Shown: positions 1-7,680 of the stretch, one piece after another
Position numbering within the stretch: the stretch's first letter is position 1
Layout of the letters: every line of letters begins with the position of its first letter
Source of the DNA: JBCDIQ01 sp039024295
GTDB lineage: Bacteria > Bacteroidota > Bacteroidia > J057
DNA length: 18,486 bases
NCBI GenBank assembly: GCA_039024295.1
Contig: JBCDIQ010000071.1
Span: 1 to 18,486 of the forward strand
Reading direction: 5' to 3'
Program-made: the position numbers and the translations under genes
Notes under the pieces: model-generated
Databases searched by the model: none
What the model was told of the DNA's origin: nothing
Seen by the model: only the letters and a program-made list of their open reading frames with translations

Positions 1-1098
1 CCAACGCACCCCGGAGAAGCGGCCCAAAACCGATGGCTCGCCGGCAATGGTCCCTTCACCAAAAAATGCCACCGCTTTTTTGAACAGGAACTGGGGTTTC
101 CTAAGGTCCTGCTGACCTCGTCCTGCACAGACGCGCTTGAAATGGCTTCCCTGCTCCTGAACATCGGGCCAGAAGACGAGGTAATCCTGCCCAGCTTCAC
201 CTTTGTTTCTACCGCAAATGCATTTGCCCTTAGAGGTGCCAGCCTGGTTTTCGCCGATTGCCATGCCCTTGTGCCGAATATTTCTGCTGAATCCATCAGA
301 CAAAGCATTACCCCTAAGACCAAGGCAATAGTTTTGGTTCACTATGCGGGCATTGCGTGTGAGATGGATGAAATCATGGAAATGGCTGAATCGCATGGGA
401 TCTTTGTCATTGAGGATGCAGCCCTGGCCATGGACAGTTTCTACAAGGGGAAAAGACTGGGAACCTTCGGACATTTGGCAACTTTTTCTTTTCACGAGAC
501 CAAAAACATCATCGCAGGTGAGGGGGGCATGCTGGTAATCAATGATGAACAATTCCTAGCACGTGCGGAAATCTTATGGGAAAAAGGCACCAATCGGGCT
601 GCTTTCTACCGGGGAGAAACTGATAAATACCGCTGGATGGACCTAGGTTCCTCCTTCTTGCCATCGGACATGATTGGGGCATTCCTGTATGCGCAACTGG
701 AGAGCCTGGAATATATCCAGGCGTTAAGAAAGGAGAAGTGGAGGTTGTACGCCGAACAGCTCAAAGGACTCGCGGAAGAAGGGTTGATTCAGTTGCCCTC
801 TTTCCCTGTGGGCAGCACAAATAACGCCAGCATGTTTTACCTCCTGGTCAATTCACCTGAGGAGCGCAATTTTTTGCTAGACAACCTGAGAAAGCAGCAC
901 ATAAATGCTGTATTCCATTACCTCCCTCTGCACCAAAGTCCCTTTTTTAAGGAAAAATACAATGGACCTGCCCTTCCTCACACCATGAGGTTTTCAGAAA
1001 CCCTGATACGGTTGCCCTTCTTTGCGGAGCTCACACCCGAGCAGCAAATCATGGTCACCTCTACCCTTAAAAGTCTGTTGCAAGGCGTTTCTTCATGA
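1..1098 (+). CDS. dTDP-4-amino-4,6-dideoxygalactose transaminase-like (WecE/RffA), 5' partial
   Basis: PLP-dependent sugar aminotransferase of the DegT/DnrJ/EryC1/StrS family. By resemblance to E. coli WecE it would make dTDP-Fuc4N (dTDP-4-amino-4,6-dideoxygalactose) for a cell-surface glycan. The frame is open from base 1, so the start lies upstream; about 365 residues are visible and I estimate roughly 14 are missing. Family signatures run end to end: LTSSCTDALEMA, PSFTFVSTANAFALRGA, VHYAGIACEMD, FSFHETKN with the expected Schiff-base lysine at bases 502-504, EKGTNRAAFYRG, and VFHYLPLHQSP near the C-terminus. One oddity: the usual EDAAQ or EDAAH after the PLP-binding aspartate reads EDAAL (codon CTG at 424-426). 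The stop overlaps the next start by 4 bp (ATGA), implying translational coupling. The family is certain; the exact sugar is inferred. Confidence 0.9.
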   Translation, partial: PTHPGEAAQNRWLAGNGPFTKKCHRFFEQELGFPKVLLTSSCTDALEMASLLLNIGPEDEVILPSFTFVSTANAFALRGASLVFADCHALVPNISAESIRQSITPKTKAIVLVHYAGIACEMDEIMEMAESHGIFVIEDAALAMDSFYKGKRLGTFGHLATFSFHETKNIIAGEGGMLVINDEQFLARAEILWEKGTNRAAFYRGETDKYRWMDLGSSFLPSDMIGAFLYAQLESLEYIQALRKEKWRLYAEQLKGLAEEGLIQLPSFPVGSTNNASMFYLLVNSPEERNFLLDNLRKQHINAVFHYLPLHQSPFFKEKYNGPALPHTMRFSETLIRLPFFAELTPEQQIMVTSTLKSLLQGVSS

Positions 1099-2729
1099 GT
1101 GGCCGATTTACATTTCCAAGGACCGGGAAAAGGATATGGCCTATGTTGGTAGTAATTGGCCTTCTTTCCTTGGTTATTTTCCCTCCCAGGTATGGGACCA
1201 ATGATGACATCCGAATGCTGTTAACAGCTTCTGGGCAGATGATTGTTCCAGATGCCGACGTACACATCCTTTTTGGGAATGTGGCTTATGGGGGATTGCT
1301 AACATCTTTGTACAGCTTCCTTCCCGATATTCCGTGGCATGGATTGATATTGATTTTCCTTCAGTTTTGCGCCCTGTACTGCTGGCACCTGGCCCTGCCA
1401 GATTCCCTCTCCAGGACAACTACATTTCTGATTTTTTTATTGTTCCATCGGCATCTTTTTCAATACCTGCAATTTACCTCCTGCTCCATTTTACTGGCCC
1501 AATCAGCGTCCCTGGCCATTTTGAAGTTGGCCTCGAAACGAAATGGCCTTACTCCAAAACGAATCATCCTACTGGCTGGACTGCTCCTTATAGCCGGCCT
1601 GATCAGGCCGACAGGGATGTTGCTCGGGCTTGGCCTGATGCTACCCTACTTCAGCTATTTGGCCAGCAAGAATCCCTCAATCCGAATATATGCATCGATC
1701 CCTGCGATTGCAGCTGTTATAACCTTGGCGGGTTGGCAGCTTAACGTTAGCTATTACAACAGCTCTCCTGAATGGGAAGGGTTTTATGAAGCGAATAAAC
1801 TGCGAGCAGAATTAACAGATTATGACTCCTATCCATATGAGGCATACAAAACCGAATATCAACAGGTGGGCTGGGATTCCCTTGATGTAGCCATGTATAA
1901 AAATTGGTTCCTGATCGATACTGCCAACCACCGTTTGGAAGACTTACAGCAAGTTGTTACACATGCTGATGCCAGCATAAATTTCCATGGACTGGGCCAG
2001 CGGCTACTTACCTCCTTCAAGAATAACTTCTGGCTCCTGATCCCCTTTCTGGGAGCAATGTTCCTTTTGCCTTTTATCAACTGGACCAATGAAAGCTATC
2101 AGGTTATCCTGGTATCATTTGTATGGATATTGGGCATTTTGGGCTACCTGGCAGTTTTTAAGTGGTTGCATATGCGGGTTTCCTACCCTGTTGTTGGTAG
2201 CATTCTGTTGATTTCCAGTACCTTTCTTGAATCACACTGGAAGTATTCGTTTAAGCAGGTCAATCTTTCGCTTTCTAATTGGCGGCACCTAACGTTCACG
2301 TGCCTCCTCCTATTTTGCTTTGCCGTAGGAGGATTACAGGTTTACCGTGGAGTCCGTGACCGGGCAAGGACAACGGATACGCTATCATTTATCCAACAAG
2401 CCCCGAAGGACCTGCCGTGGCTTACCTGGGCAGATTCCTTTCCTTATGAAAACTGGGTGCTCCCGTTGAATGAAAACCGAAAGGTGGCCCAAGAGCTCCA
2501 AATTATTTGGCCTGACATGCTGGTATACACCCCACTTGTGTGGAGGCAATTGGAACACCTTGGTGTTTCTGACCCAATTTCGTCTATGAAGAAGGGAGAA
2601 ATTTATGTTTTTGCCCGTGAAGAATACCGCGACCTTTTCGAGGCATATGCCGACGATTTCCCCCTTTCCACCCGCATTCTTCTTGTAGAGCCCCACTCTA
2701 AATGTGAAGTCATTCAATTTGGCCCATAA
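1095..2729 (+). CDS. polytopic membrane protein, GT-C glycosyltransferase-like
   Basis: Integral membrane protein of 544 aa with about ten hydrophobic segments (around residues 14-30, 81-99, 107-125, 129-146, 156-190, 196-216, 311-329, 335-355, 362-377, 398-415) and a soluble C-terminal tail of about 125 residues. Just after the first segment is an acidic NDD (36-38), followed by a HILFGNVAYGG stretch (57-67). An acidic pair in the first external loop is a hallmark of GT-C glycosyltransferases that use lipid-linked sugar donors. The start overlaps the stop of the aminotransferase gene, so the two are co-translated and it may act on the same glycan. GT-C membership is inferred from topology and the NDD motif only. 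A polymerase or an uncharacterised envelope protein remains possible. Confidence 0.6.
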   Translation: MSGRFTFPRTGKRIWPMLVVIGLLSLVIFPPRYGTNDDIRMLLTASGQMIVPDADVHILFGNVAYGGLLTSLYSFLPDIPWHGLILIFLQFCALYCWHLALPDSLSRTTTFLIFLLFHRHLFQYLQFTSCSILLAQSASLAILKLASKRNGLTPKRIILLAGLLLIAGLIRPTGMLLGLGLMLPYFSYLASKNPSIRIYASIPAIAAVITLAGWQLNVSYYNSSPEWEGFYEANKLRAELTDYDSYPYEAYKTEYQQVGWDSLDVAMYKNWFLIDTANHRLEDLQQVVTHADASINFHGLGQRLLTSFKNNFWLLIPFLGAMFLLPFINWTNESYQVILVSFVWILGILGYLAVFKWLHMRVSYPVVGSILLISSTFLESHWKYSFKQVNLSLSNWRHLTFTCLLLFCFAVGGLQVYRGVRDRARTTDTLSFIQQAPKDLPWLTWADSFPYENWVLPLNENRKVAQELQIIWPDMLVYTPLVWRQLEHLGVSDPISSMKKGEIYVFAREEYRDLFEAYADDFPLSTRILLVEPHSKCEVIQFGP

Positions 2730-2757
2730 AAAACCCGGCACCCTCCGAGGCACCGGG
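2728..2757 (-). terminator. intrinsic terminator of the cytochrome c peroxidase gene
   Basis: Read leftward, the stem CCCGG...CCGGG is extended by two G-U wobbles and CC/GG, with loop UCGGAG, and runs directly into six U residues (the A-run 2728-2733). It starts 24 nt past the stop codon of the leftward gene. On the + strand no T-run follows, so it serves the leftward transcript. It abuts the stop of the rightward membrane-protein gene. Confidence 0.8.
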
Positions 2758-2780
2758 AATAAGTCCAAGTTCAATATCAG

Positions 2781-4754
2781 CTAGTAAGTACCTCCTACGG
2801 GACGCTTATGGTATATGCTACCTTCCGGAAAGGAAGGCAGACGCCCAGGCGCACCTACCAACCCGACCGTATCGGTCAAGGCTTCCATGAAGTTGATCAC
2901 GTCTGTTATTTCCTGCTGGGTTAGCCCAAGTGGATCAGGTGGCAAGGTTTGATTTTCCAGTTCAATGCCTATTCCGTATCCACCACCTCGGTTGTAAAAA
3001 TCCATGACTTGCTCCAGGCTGGTGTACACCCCATTGTGCATGTAGGGTCCAGTCATTTCGATATTGCGTACCGTAGGTGTTTTGAAAGCATTTAGGTAAA
3101 TGGGGTGGTTGTCACGGATAAATCCACTTTTCTGACGACCCGGATCATCATCCAAGGTAGCATTTGCAGTATCTGGTGCAGTGGGCACCCCAAGTACCTC
3201 TCCCTCGGATTCGTGAAATTTGGGAGGCACTGTTCCATTAAACACAGGCGCGAAATGACAGGTGGCACAAGCTGCCTTTCCCATAAACAGGTTGAAGCCT
3301 CGCTTGATGGATTCGTCCAACTCCTCCTTTTCTCCTCTCAGATATTGATCCACCGGAGAATTCAGGGCATTCAGGGAGCTCACATAAGAAGCTAGCGCAG
3401 AGTTAATGCCGTGCTTTCCAACAGGATCACCATACTTTTTCACTCCAGGAAATGCTTTGTTGAACATCTCAACATACTCAGGGCTCTCCCGTAGTCGATT
3501 GGCAATCTTGATAAAGGTGGTATTGAACTCTTTTTGATTAAACACCACATGCTCTACCTGAGACTCCAATTCCCTTGAACGAAGGTCATGAAAAAACCTG
3601 TCGGCAAAGGCTACATTTACCAGACTGGGGGAATTCCTGCTAACAGTCCCTTCCTTATTCATGGCCACACTCCTTACTTTACCATCCGTAAAGGCCTTTT
3701 TCGGGTCGTGACAAGAAGCACAAGATCCGTCGTTGTTATCCGAAAGTACAGGATCATAGAACAGCATTCTCCCTAACTCAATTCGAATGGGGTTTTGCTC
3801 ACCGGACTCAAAATTCACATAGTAGGAAGCACTCAGAAAATCTGTACTAAAAATATCCCGGTTAAAGTAATTAACTGCTTCTTGCATACTGGCAGGTAAG
3901 GCCTCCCGCATGGTGGGATACCCCAAGGCCATATGTGCATCTAGTAATTCCCCGTAAATAGGATTGGCGTAGGTCCGGATGAAATGCATGCGGTCGAATG
4001 TATCAAAGTCCTGGTTTGCTTTGAGATACCCTACTCCATCCTCAAAATGCTTCCGTAAACTTGCTGCGAGTATTTCATTTCTTTCTTCCAGAATGGAAAG
4101 GTACTGCTCTGAAGTGGCGTAGAGACGTGAAAATGAAATTGCGGCCTCAGTCATTGCATTGCCAGATGCAGGTGTGTCAAATCCCGTAATTCCCAATGTT
4201 ATGATCCGGATAATTCCAGAACGAAGGGCTTCAAACACCATCCTGTCTGAAATTCTGCTGGATTGCTGCTTTTGAAATGCGACAAACGTTGGAAGCTCTT
4301 TTTTGATTTTCTTGAGCCTGGCGTGGAGGTATGCCTTCTCTTCGAGAATTTCGTCCGAAAACGCCAGTTCCTCGATAATTTGCAAGCCTTCGGGTTCTAG
4401 CTTTTCGAGGGCTTCTTCCGTTTGAGGATCAATTTTAGGCAGCGGAGCTCCATTGATATATAACAAGGTGAACTCCTCATCCAGGTAAGCCGCAAGGAAT
4501 TCTACCTCTTTGTAAGCATTACGAGCATCAATAACTGCAGCTCGAAATGCTTCCACATCAGCCTCATTTTCCAGGGCAATTCCTATTTCATAAAGCCTTT
4601 CGACTTTTTGGTGGAATTCTGCCATGTACTTCACATATGTTTGACCGATGGCTTTGCTGGGTTGCAACGTTTCTTTTGGAGGGCTAAAACTCCAGATACT
4701 CATTAACACAAGTAACACCACGCCAACTACTACAGGGTATAGCAATCTTCTCAT
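2781..4754 (-). CDS. dihaem cytochrome c peroxidase family protein with long N-terminal extension
   Basis: Cytochrome c peroxidase/MauG family protein, 657 aa, acting outside the inner membrane. An uncleaved anchor or signal sequence spans about residues 5-21, with no lipobox cysteine. Two haem c attachment motifs are present, CASCH (345-349) and CATCH (496-500), and the distal part holds GPYMHNG (569-575), the usual place of the methionine haem ligand. The first ~320 residues precede the peroxidase domain and are mostly helical. The stretch DARNAYKEVEFLAAY (76-90) recalls imelysin/EfeO-type helical domains seen ahead of peroxidases in Bacteroidota, but this is from memory and not certain. 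The likely reaction is H2O2 reduction with electrons from small cytochromes; a MauG-like oxidative role cannot be excluded. It follows the PhoX-like gene after 83 bp containing a hairpin. Confidence 0.88.
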   Translation of the reverse strand: MRRLLYPVVVGVVLLVLMSIWSFSPPKETLQPSKAIGQTYVKYMAEFHQKVERLYEIGIALENEADVEAFRAAVIDARNAYKEVEFLAAYLDEEFTLLYINGAPLPKIDPQTEEALEKLEPEGLQIIEELAFSDEILEEKAYLHARLKKIKKELPTFVAFQKQQSSRISDRMVFEALRSGIIRIITLGITGFDTPASGNAMTEAAISFSRLYATSEQYLSILEERNEILAASLRKHFEDGVGYLKANQDFDTFDRMHFIRTYANPIYGELLDAHMALGYPTMREALPASMQEAVNYFNRDIFSTDFLSASYYVNFESGEQNPIRIELGRMLFYDPVLSDNNDGSCASCHDPKKAFTDGKVRSVAMNKEGTVSRNSPSLVNVAFADRFFHDLRSRELESQVEHVVFNQKEFNTTFIKIANRLRESPEYVEMFNKAFPGVKKYGDPVGKHGINSALASYVSSLNALNSPVDQYLRGEKEELDESIKRGFNLFMGKAACATCHFAPVFNGTVPPKFHESEGEVLGVPTAPDTANATLDDDPGRQKSGFIRDNHPIYLNAFKTPTVRNIEMTGPYMHNGVYTSLEQVMDFYNRGGGYGIGIELENQTLPPDPLGLTQQEITDVINFMEALTDTVGLVGAPGRLPSFPEGSIYHKRPVGGTY

Positions 4755-4789
4755 ACCTGAAATTTTTTATCTGATAGGAAAAACAGGAA

Positions 4790-4815
4790 TCAGGCCGGCT
4801 GCGAAACCGGCCTGA
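4790..4815 (-). terminator. intercistronic hairpin, weak or partial terminator
   Basis: A 9-bp perfect stem (TCAGGCCGG/CCGGCCTGA) with an 8-nt loop lies between the PhoX-like gene and the peroxidase gene. On the leftward transcript the nearest T-run (five T, 4779-4783) starts about 6 nt after the stem, so termination is probably incomplete. It could instead stabilise the upstream message or lower expression of the downstream gene. Confidence 0.5.
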
Positions 4816-4837
4816 AAAAAGTTAAATAAACATGGGA

Positions 4838-6691
4838 TTACTCAATAATGAGCTTCATGGCCTCACCTTCGATGTTTTTGATCACATAAACACCAGAAGC
4901 AAGGTCCTGCACATCAATGTGGTCTGTATTAGAAGCAGTCTTAACCCGCTTTCCATCCAGGGTAAAGATCGCAACGTCAGTCACTTTGTTCATGTACAAC
5001 ATGCGAGCCACAGGGTTTGGATAGATGGAGAAAGAAGCACCTTCCTCAAACTGATTTTCTTCCAAAGAAGTCGCAAAGCGGTCAAATCCAGTAATAGCGA
5101 ACGTCAATGAGTTGTTGAAAGGGAATGGGTTGCTGCTGGAAGGGTGCTGGCTGTTTACCAACAACGTCTTTCCATCAGGGGTACCCACTGCACCCGTTAC
5201 CTCAGCCCCAAAAGGCGTAGTGGTAATGCGGATCAAGTCATCAAGCGTTGGGTTCTGGATGGTCATGTCCAGCAGGAATAACTCACACCCACGGTTGGTC
5301 AACGGCTTGGGCATCCGACCATAAGAAGTTCCGTTCAAATCCTCACAAATCACCAGGTACTGACGCTCACGAGGCGTTCCGGGTAACACGGTGATAGAAC
5401 TCAACCCATCTGGGTTAGACAGGTGCTTGTCGGGATAGTCGCCCAATCCCCAGGCAACCGAATCTTCGATGAAAGGACCGCCTTCCAGGTGTACAGATAC
5501 CTCATTGGTAGAAGGGTCATACTTCATGATACGTCCGTAATAGTCCCAGTAATCACCAGAAGTTACGGAATCAGCACCCTGAGCCGTAGCACGAGCAATA
5601 TGGTGAGGAGCAATCTCTGCCCCCAAGGTATCCCAACGCAGGAAGCGGCTGCCTGGACGGTCACGGCCCGTTTCGGTAAAGTAGACTGAATTATCAGAAG
5701 CAGTGTAGGCCACCCACTCAATGCGGTTGAACATCGTAGCGCCGACAGCAGCAGCCTCGGAGCCAAAATTCAGCATTTTATCAAGATCAGTGTTGTCGAT
5801 TTCGATCCATTTGGTAGGTGCAACGTGGCTGTACACGTAAGTTTTGCCTTTGGTGAAATCACCCGCAACATCTGCTTCAAACTTGGTGAAGTATCCGGGA
5901 GTAGCATCAGCACCTAGGTATACCGTCTTGTTATCTGGCATTACGGCACCTCCCTCAAAAGGCTGACGTCCCCAGTTGTACTGCTTGCGAACAGCAACTG
6001 CCTGACGAGGGTCAATCTCTACCATGTAGTTATAGTTCTGGTATTTTTCGATGGTGTCGCCATCGAATCCGTCAAACCCTACAGGTGCCAGCTGACCATT
6101 AACCGTACCTTCACCAATGACAAACCGAGATTGGTCACGGTCAGAAATGTTAGTTGGGCTACGGAACCATTCTTCAGCAGTCCAGATTCGACCATCTACA
6201 GGAGAGATGACCCCTCCGCAGTTCATGCCCGTTTCGCCGACGGTGTTTACAAAATCAACGTTGAAGAATTTGCCCTGGCGGCCGTCATTTAAGGTTTGAT
6301 CCAAAATGATGAGGGAGTCCGTGTCAGGGTCGCGAGCTACCTGAAATACGGTCATGCCTCCCCCATCACCGATGAGGTCATTGGTTTCCTGGCGCTCATG
6401 GTTTACAGAAACCCATCCCATGCTCTGGCCTGTGGTGTCAGGCGTAAATCCAATAAAATCATGCCATTGCTTCGCTTCCGTTTCCCCGGCGGGGTTACCA
6501 TAAATGGCAGTATGCTGAACTTTGTCAAAGTTACCGATGAACAAAACCTGCATGTCCAGGGGAGAAGCAGGCAGTTGCACACGGTTGGTAATTAAATTTG
6601 CCTCAACCTCAGGGTCAAAGTAAATCTGTGCTGCGGCGCTGCCGATCATGGCAATCAAGGTAACAGCGGTGAAAAGTAGTCTTTTCATCAT
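4838..6691 (-). CDS. PhoX/DUF839-like secreted protein with T9SS C-terminal sorting domain
   Basis: Secreted 617-aa protein. It has a Sec signal peptide (MMKRLLFTAV to about SAAAQ, residues 1-22), a PhoX/DUF839-type propeller (about 40-535) and a C-terminal T9SS type A sorting domain (about 550-617, with SIYPNP and DLASGVYVIK). It should cross the outer membrane and be released or anchored at the surface. PhoX landmarks are VNHE (96-99), MNCGG...GRIWTAEEW (156-175), VEIDP (224-228), SNPDGL (425-430) and the late GKTLLVNSQHP (507-517). Known PhoX enzymes are Ca/Fe-dependent alkaline phosphatases; the cysteine equivalent to their iron ligand appears kept (C158). The usual GRFxHE is changed to GRQPFE (241-246), so phosphatase activity is uncertain. 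It is first in the pair with the cytochrome c peroxidase gene. Confidence 0.85.
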   Translation of the reverse strand: MMKRLLFTAVTLIAMIGSAAAQIYFDPEVEANLITNRVQLPASPLDMQVLFIGNFDKVQHTAIYGNPAGETEAKQWHDFIGFTPDTTGQSMGWVSVNHERQETNDLIGDGGGMTVFQVARDPDTDSLIILDQTLNDGRQGKFFNVDFVNTVGETGMNCGGVISPVDGRIWTAEEWFRSPTNISDRDQSRFVIGEGTVNGQLAPVGFDGFDGDTIEKYQNYNYMVEIDPRQAVAVRKQYNWGRQPFEGGAVMPDNKTVYLGADATPGYFTKFEADVAGDFTKGKTYVYSHVAPTKWIEIDNTDLDKMLNFGSEAAAVGATMFNRIEWVAYTASDNSVYFTETGRDRPGSRFLRWDTLGAEIAPHHIARATAQGADSVTSGDYWDYYGRIMKYDPSTNEVSVHLEGGPFIEDSVAWGLGDYPDKHLSNPDGLSSITVLPGTPRERQYLVICEDLNGTSYGRMPKPLTNRGCELFLLDMTIQNPTLDDLIRITTTPFGAEVTGAVGTPDGKTLLVNSQHPSSSNPFPFNNSLTFAITGFDRFATSLEENQFEEGASFSIYPNPVARMLYMNKVTDVAIFTLDGKRVKTASNTDHIDVQDLASGVYVIKNIEGEAMKLIIE

Positions 6692-7002
6692 GTCGTATTT
6701 GTGGAAATTTGAAATGTAAATGAGTGTTTTTACTATCGCTTTACTTCCACAAAAGTGGGGGCAAGGGATAACCCCACCGTTAGTCCTCCATCACAAGTAT
6801 GCTATATTTCTGTTATCGCCCGGTTATCGGAATATTAATACGCAGAATGGAAATAAATTAGACCCTCCCCTACCTATTTTGAGAAAAATATGATTATTTA
6901 GGTATATGTTTCCAGACCTAACCAGCAGGTTCAGCTCTACCTTTCTTAATTAATGAAGACATGTCACCGAGCAATCCTTCGTACCATTAGCCTCCTTGTT
7001 AA
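6692..7002. other. divergent intergenic region, about 310 bp
   Basis: This separates the leftward PhoX-like gene from the rightward regulator gene and must hold both promoters. I found no convincing full promoter. The best matches are TATGTTTC at 6905-6912 with a TTG at 6879-6881 (23-bp spacing) on the + strand, and TTTTG near 6750 on the - strand. The clearest structure is a tandem repeat at 6812-6829, listed separately. The 100 bp before the regulator gene are AT-rich. Confidence 0.5.
6812..6829 (+). repeat. tandem GTTATCG repeat, 11-bp period, possible regulator site
   Basis: GTTATCG occurs at 6812-6818 and again at 6823-6829, exactly 11 bp apart. A related half (CTATCG) is at 6733-6738, and an inverted near-copy (GGATAAC, GTTATCC on the - strand) is at 6766-6772. 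Direct repeats at about one helical turn are the usual target layout of OmpR/PhoB-type winged helices, and the next gene encodes such a protein. The link to that protein is inference. Confidence 0.45.
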
Positions 7003-7680
7003 ATGAGATCATTGCCTCCTCTCATCATGCTGGCCATTCCTGAAGAAACCATTCGGGTAATGCTGGCAGATGAGCTTATCCAGACCGGATATCGCCTTTT
7101 GGAAGCCGAGAACAGCACACAAATATTATCCCTTGCAGAGCAGTTTCCTCCTGATCTGATCATTTTAGCTTTCCAGCAGGACAAAGAGGATGGGCTTTCG
7201 GTTTACCATTCCATCAAGAACCTTCCCGAATTCAAGGGAATTCCCATTGGAATGCTGGCGAGTAAAGAGGATAATTTTATCGAAGGGTTAGCCCTGGATG
7301 CAGGTGTTGACTTTTTTATATTAGATCCCATTGATATCCCCCAATTTAAACAGATTGTTAAGGAAGCATTATCGGTAAAAATAAGAGAAAAAATACCTCC
7401 GAACCGTTTACTGATACTGCCGGATGAGTATGTGGTCAACCAAGGGCCACAAAACAGCGCCCTTACCCGCAGAGAGTTTGAGCTTGTGAATTTTATGTCT
7501 CATCATCCAGGGAAAATCTTTCGCAGAGCAGAACTACTGGCCCAGGTTTGGAAAAATGAACCTGTAACCGGCCGAACTATAGATGTACACATCAATCGGC
7601 TCAGGGAAAAAATTGGCTCCCATCATTTCAAAACCGTGAAAGGGGTTGGTTATGGATTTCTGCCAAAGAATCCTGACTAG
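7003..7680 (+). CDS. orphan OmpR-family transcriptional regulator with degenerate receiver domain
   Basis: DNA-binding regulator, 225 aa, with an N-terminal receiver-like domain (about 7-123) and a C-terminal OmpR/PhoB winged helix (about 133-218; SALTRREFELVNFM, then RTIDVHINRLREKI and VKGVGYGF). The winged helix is fully canonical. The receiver keeps its fold pattern but lacks the catalytic set: the N-terminal acidic pair reads IPEE (12-15), the phospho-acceptor aspartate is Ala56 (LIILAF, codon GCT at 7168-7170), the Thr/Ser switch is Ala86 (MLASK), and the conserved lysine of KP is Asp108 (LDP). It should therefore not be switched by a histidine kinase phosphorelay, and no kinase gene is nearby. 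Its stop codon overlaps that of the convergent glycosyltransferase gene within a palindromic CTAG. Targets are unknown. Confidence 0.92.
   Translation: MRSLPPLIMLAIPEETIRVMLADELIQTGYRLLEAENSTQILSLAEQFPPDLIILAFQQDKEDGLSVYHSIKNLPEFKGIPIGMLASKEDNFIEGLALDAGVDFFILDPIDIPQFKQIVKEALSVKIREKIPPNRLLILPDEYVVNQGPQNSALTRREFELVNFMSHHPGKIFRRAELLAQVWKNEPVTGRTIDVHINRLREKIGSHHFKTVKGVGYGFLPKNPD

Noticed and set aside
2385..2774. Leftward 129-codon frame opposite the end of the membrane-protein gene
   Set aside because: It runs through the terminator hairpin and is antisense to a well-supported coding region.
6746..6758. ACAAAAGTGGGG shared with 9671-9682, both upstream of leftward genes
   Set aside because: A single 12-mer match without a -7 element at suitable spacing at either site; it could be chance.
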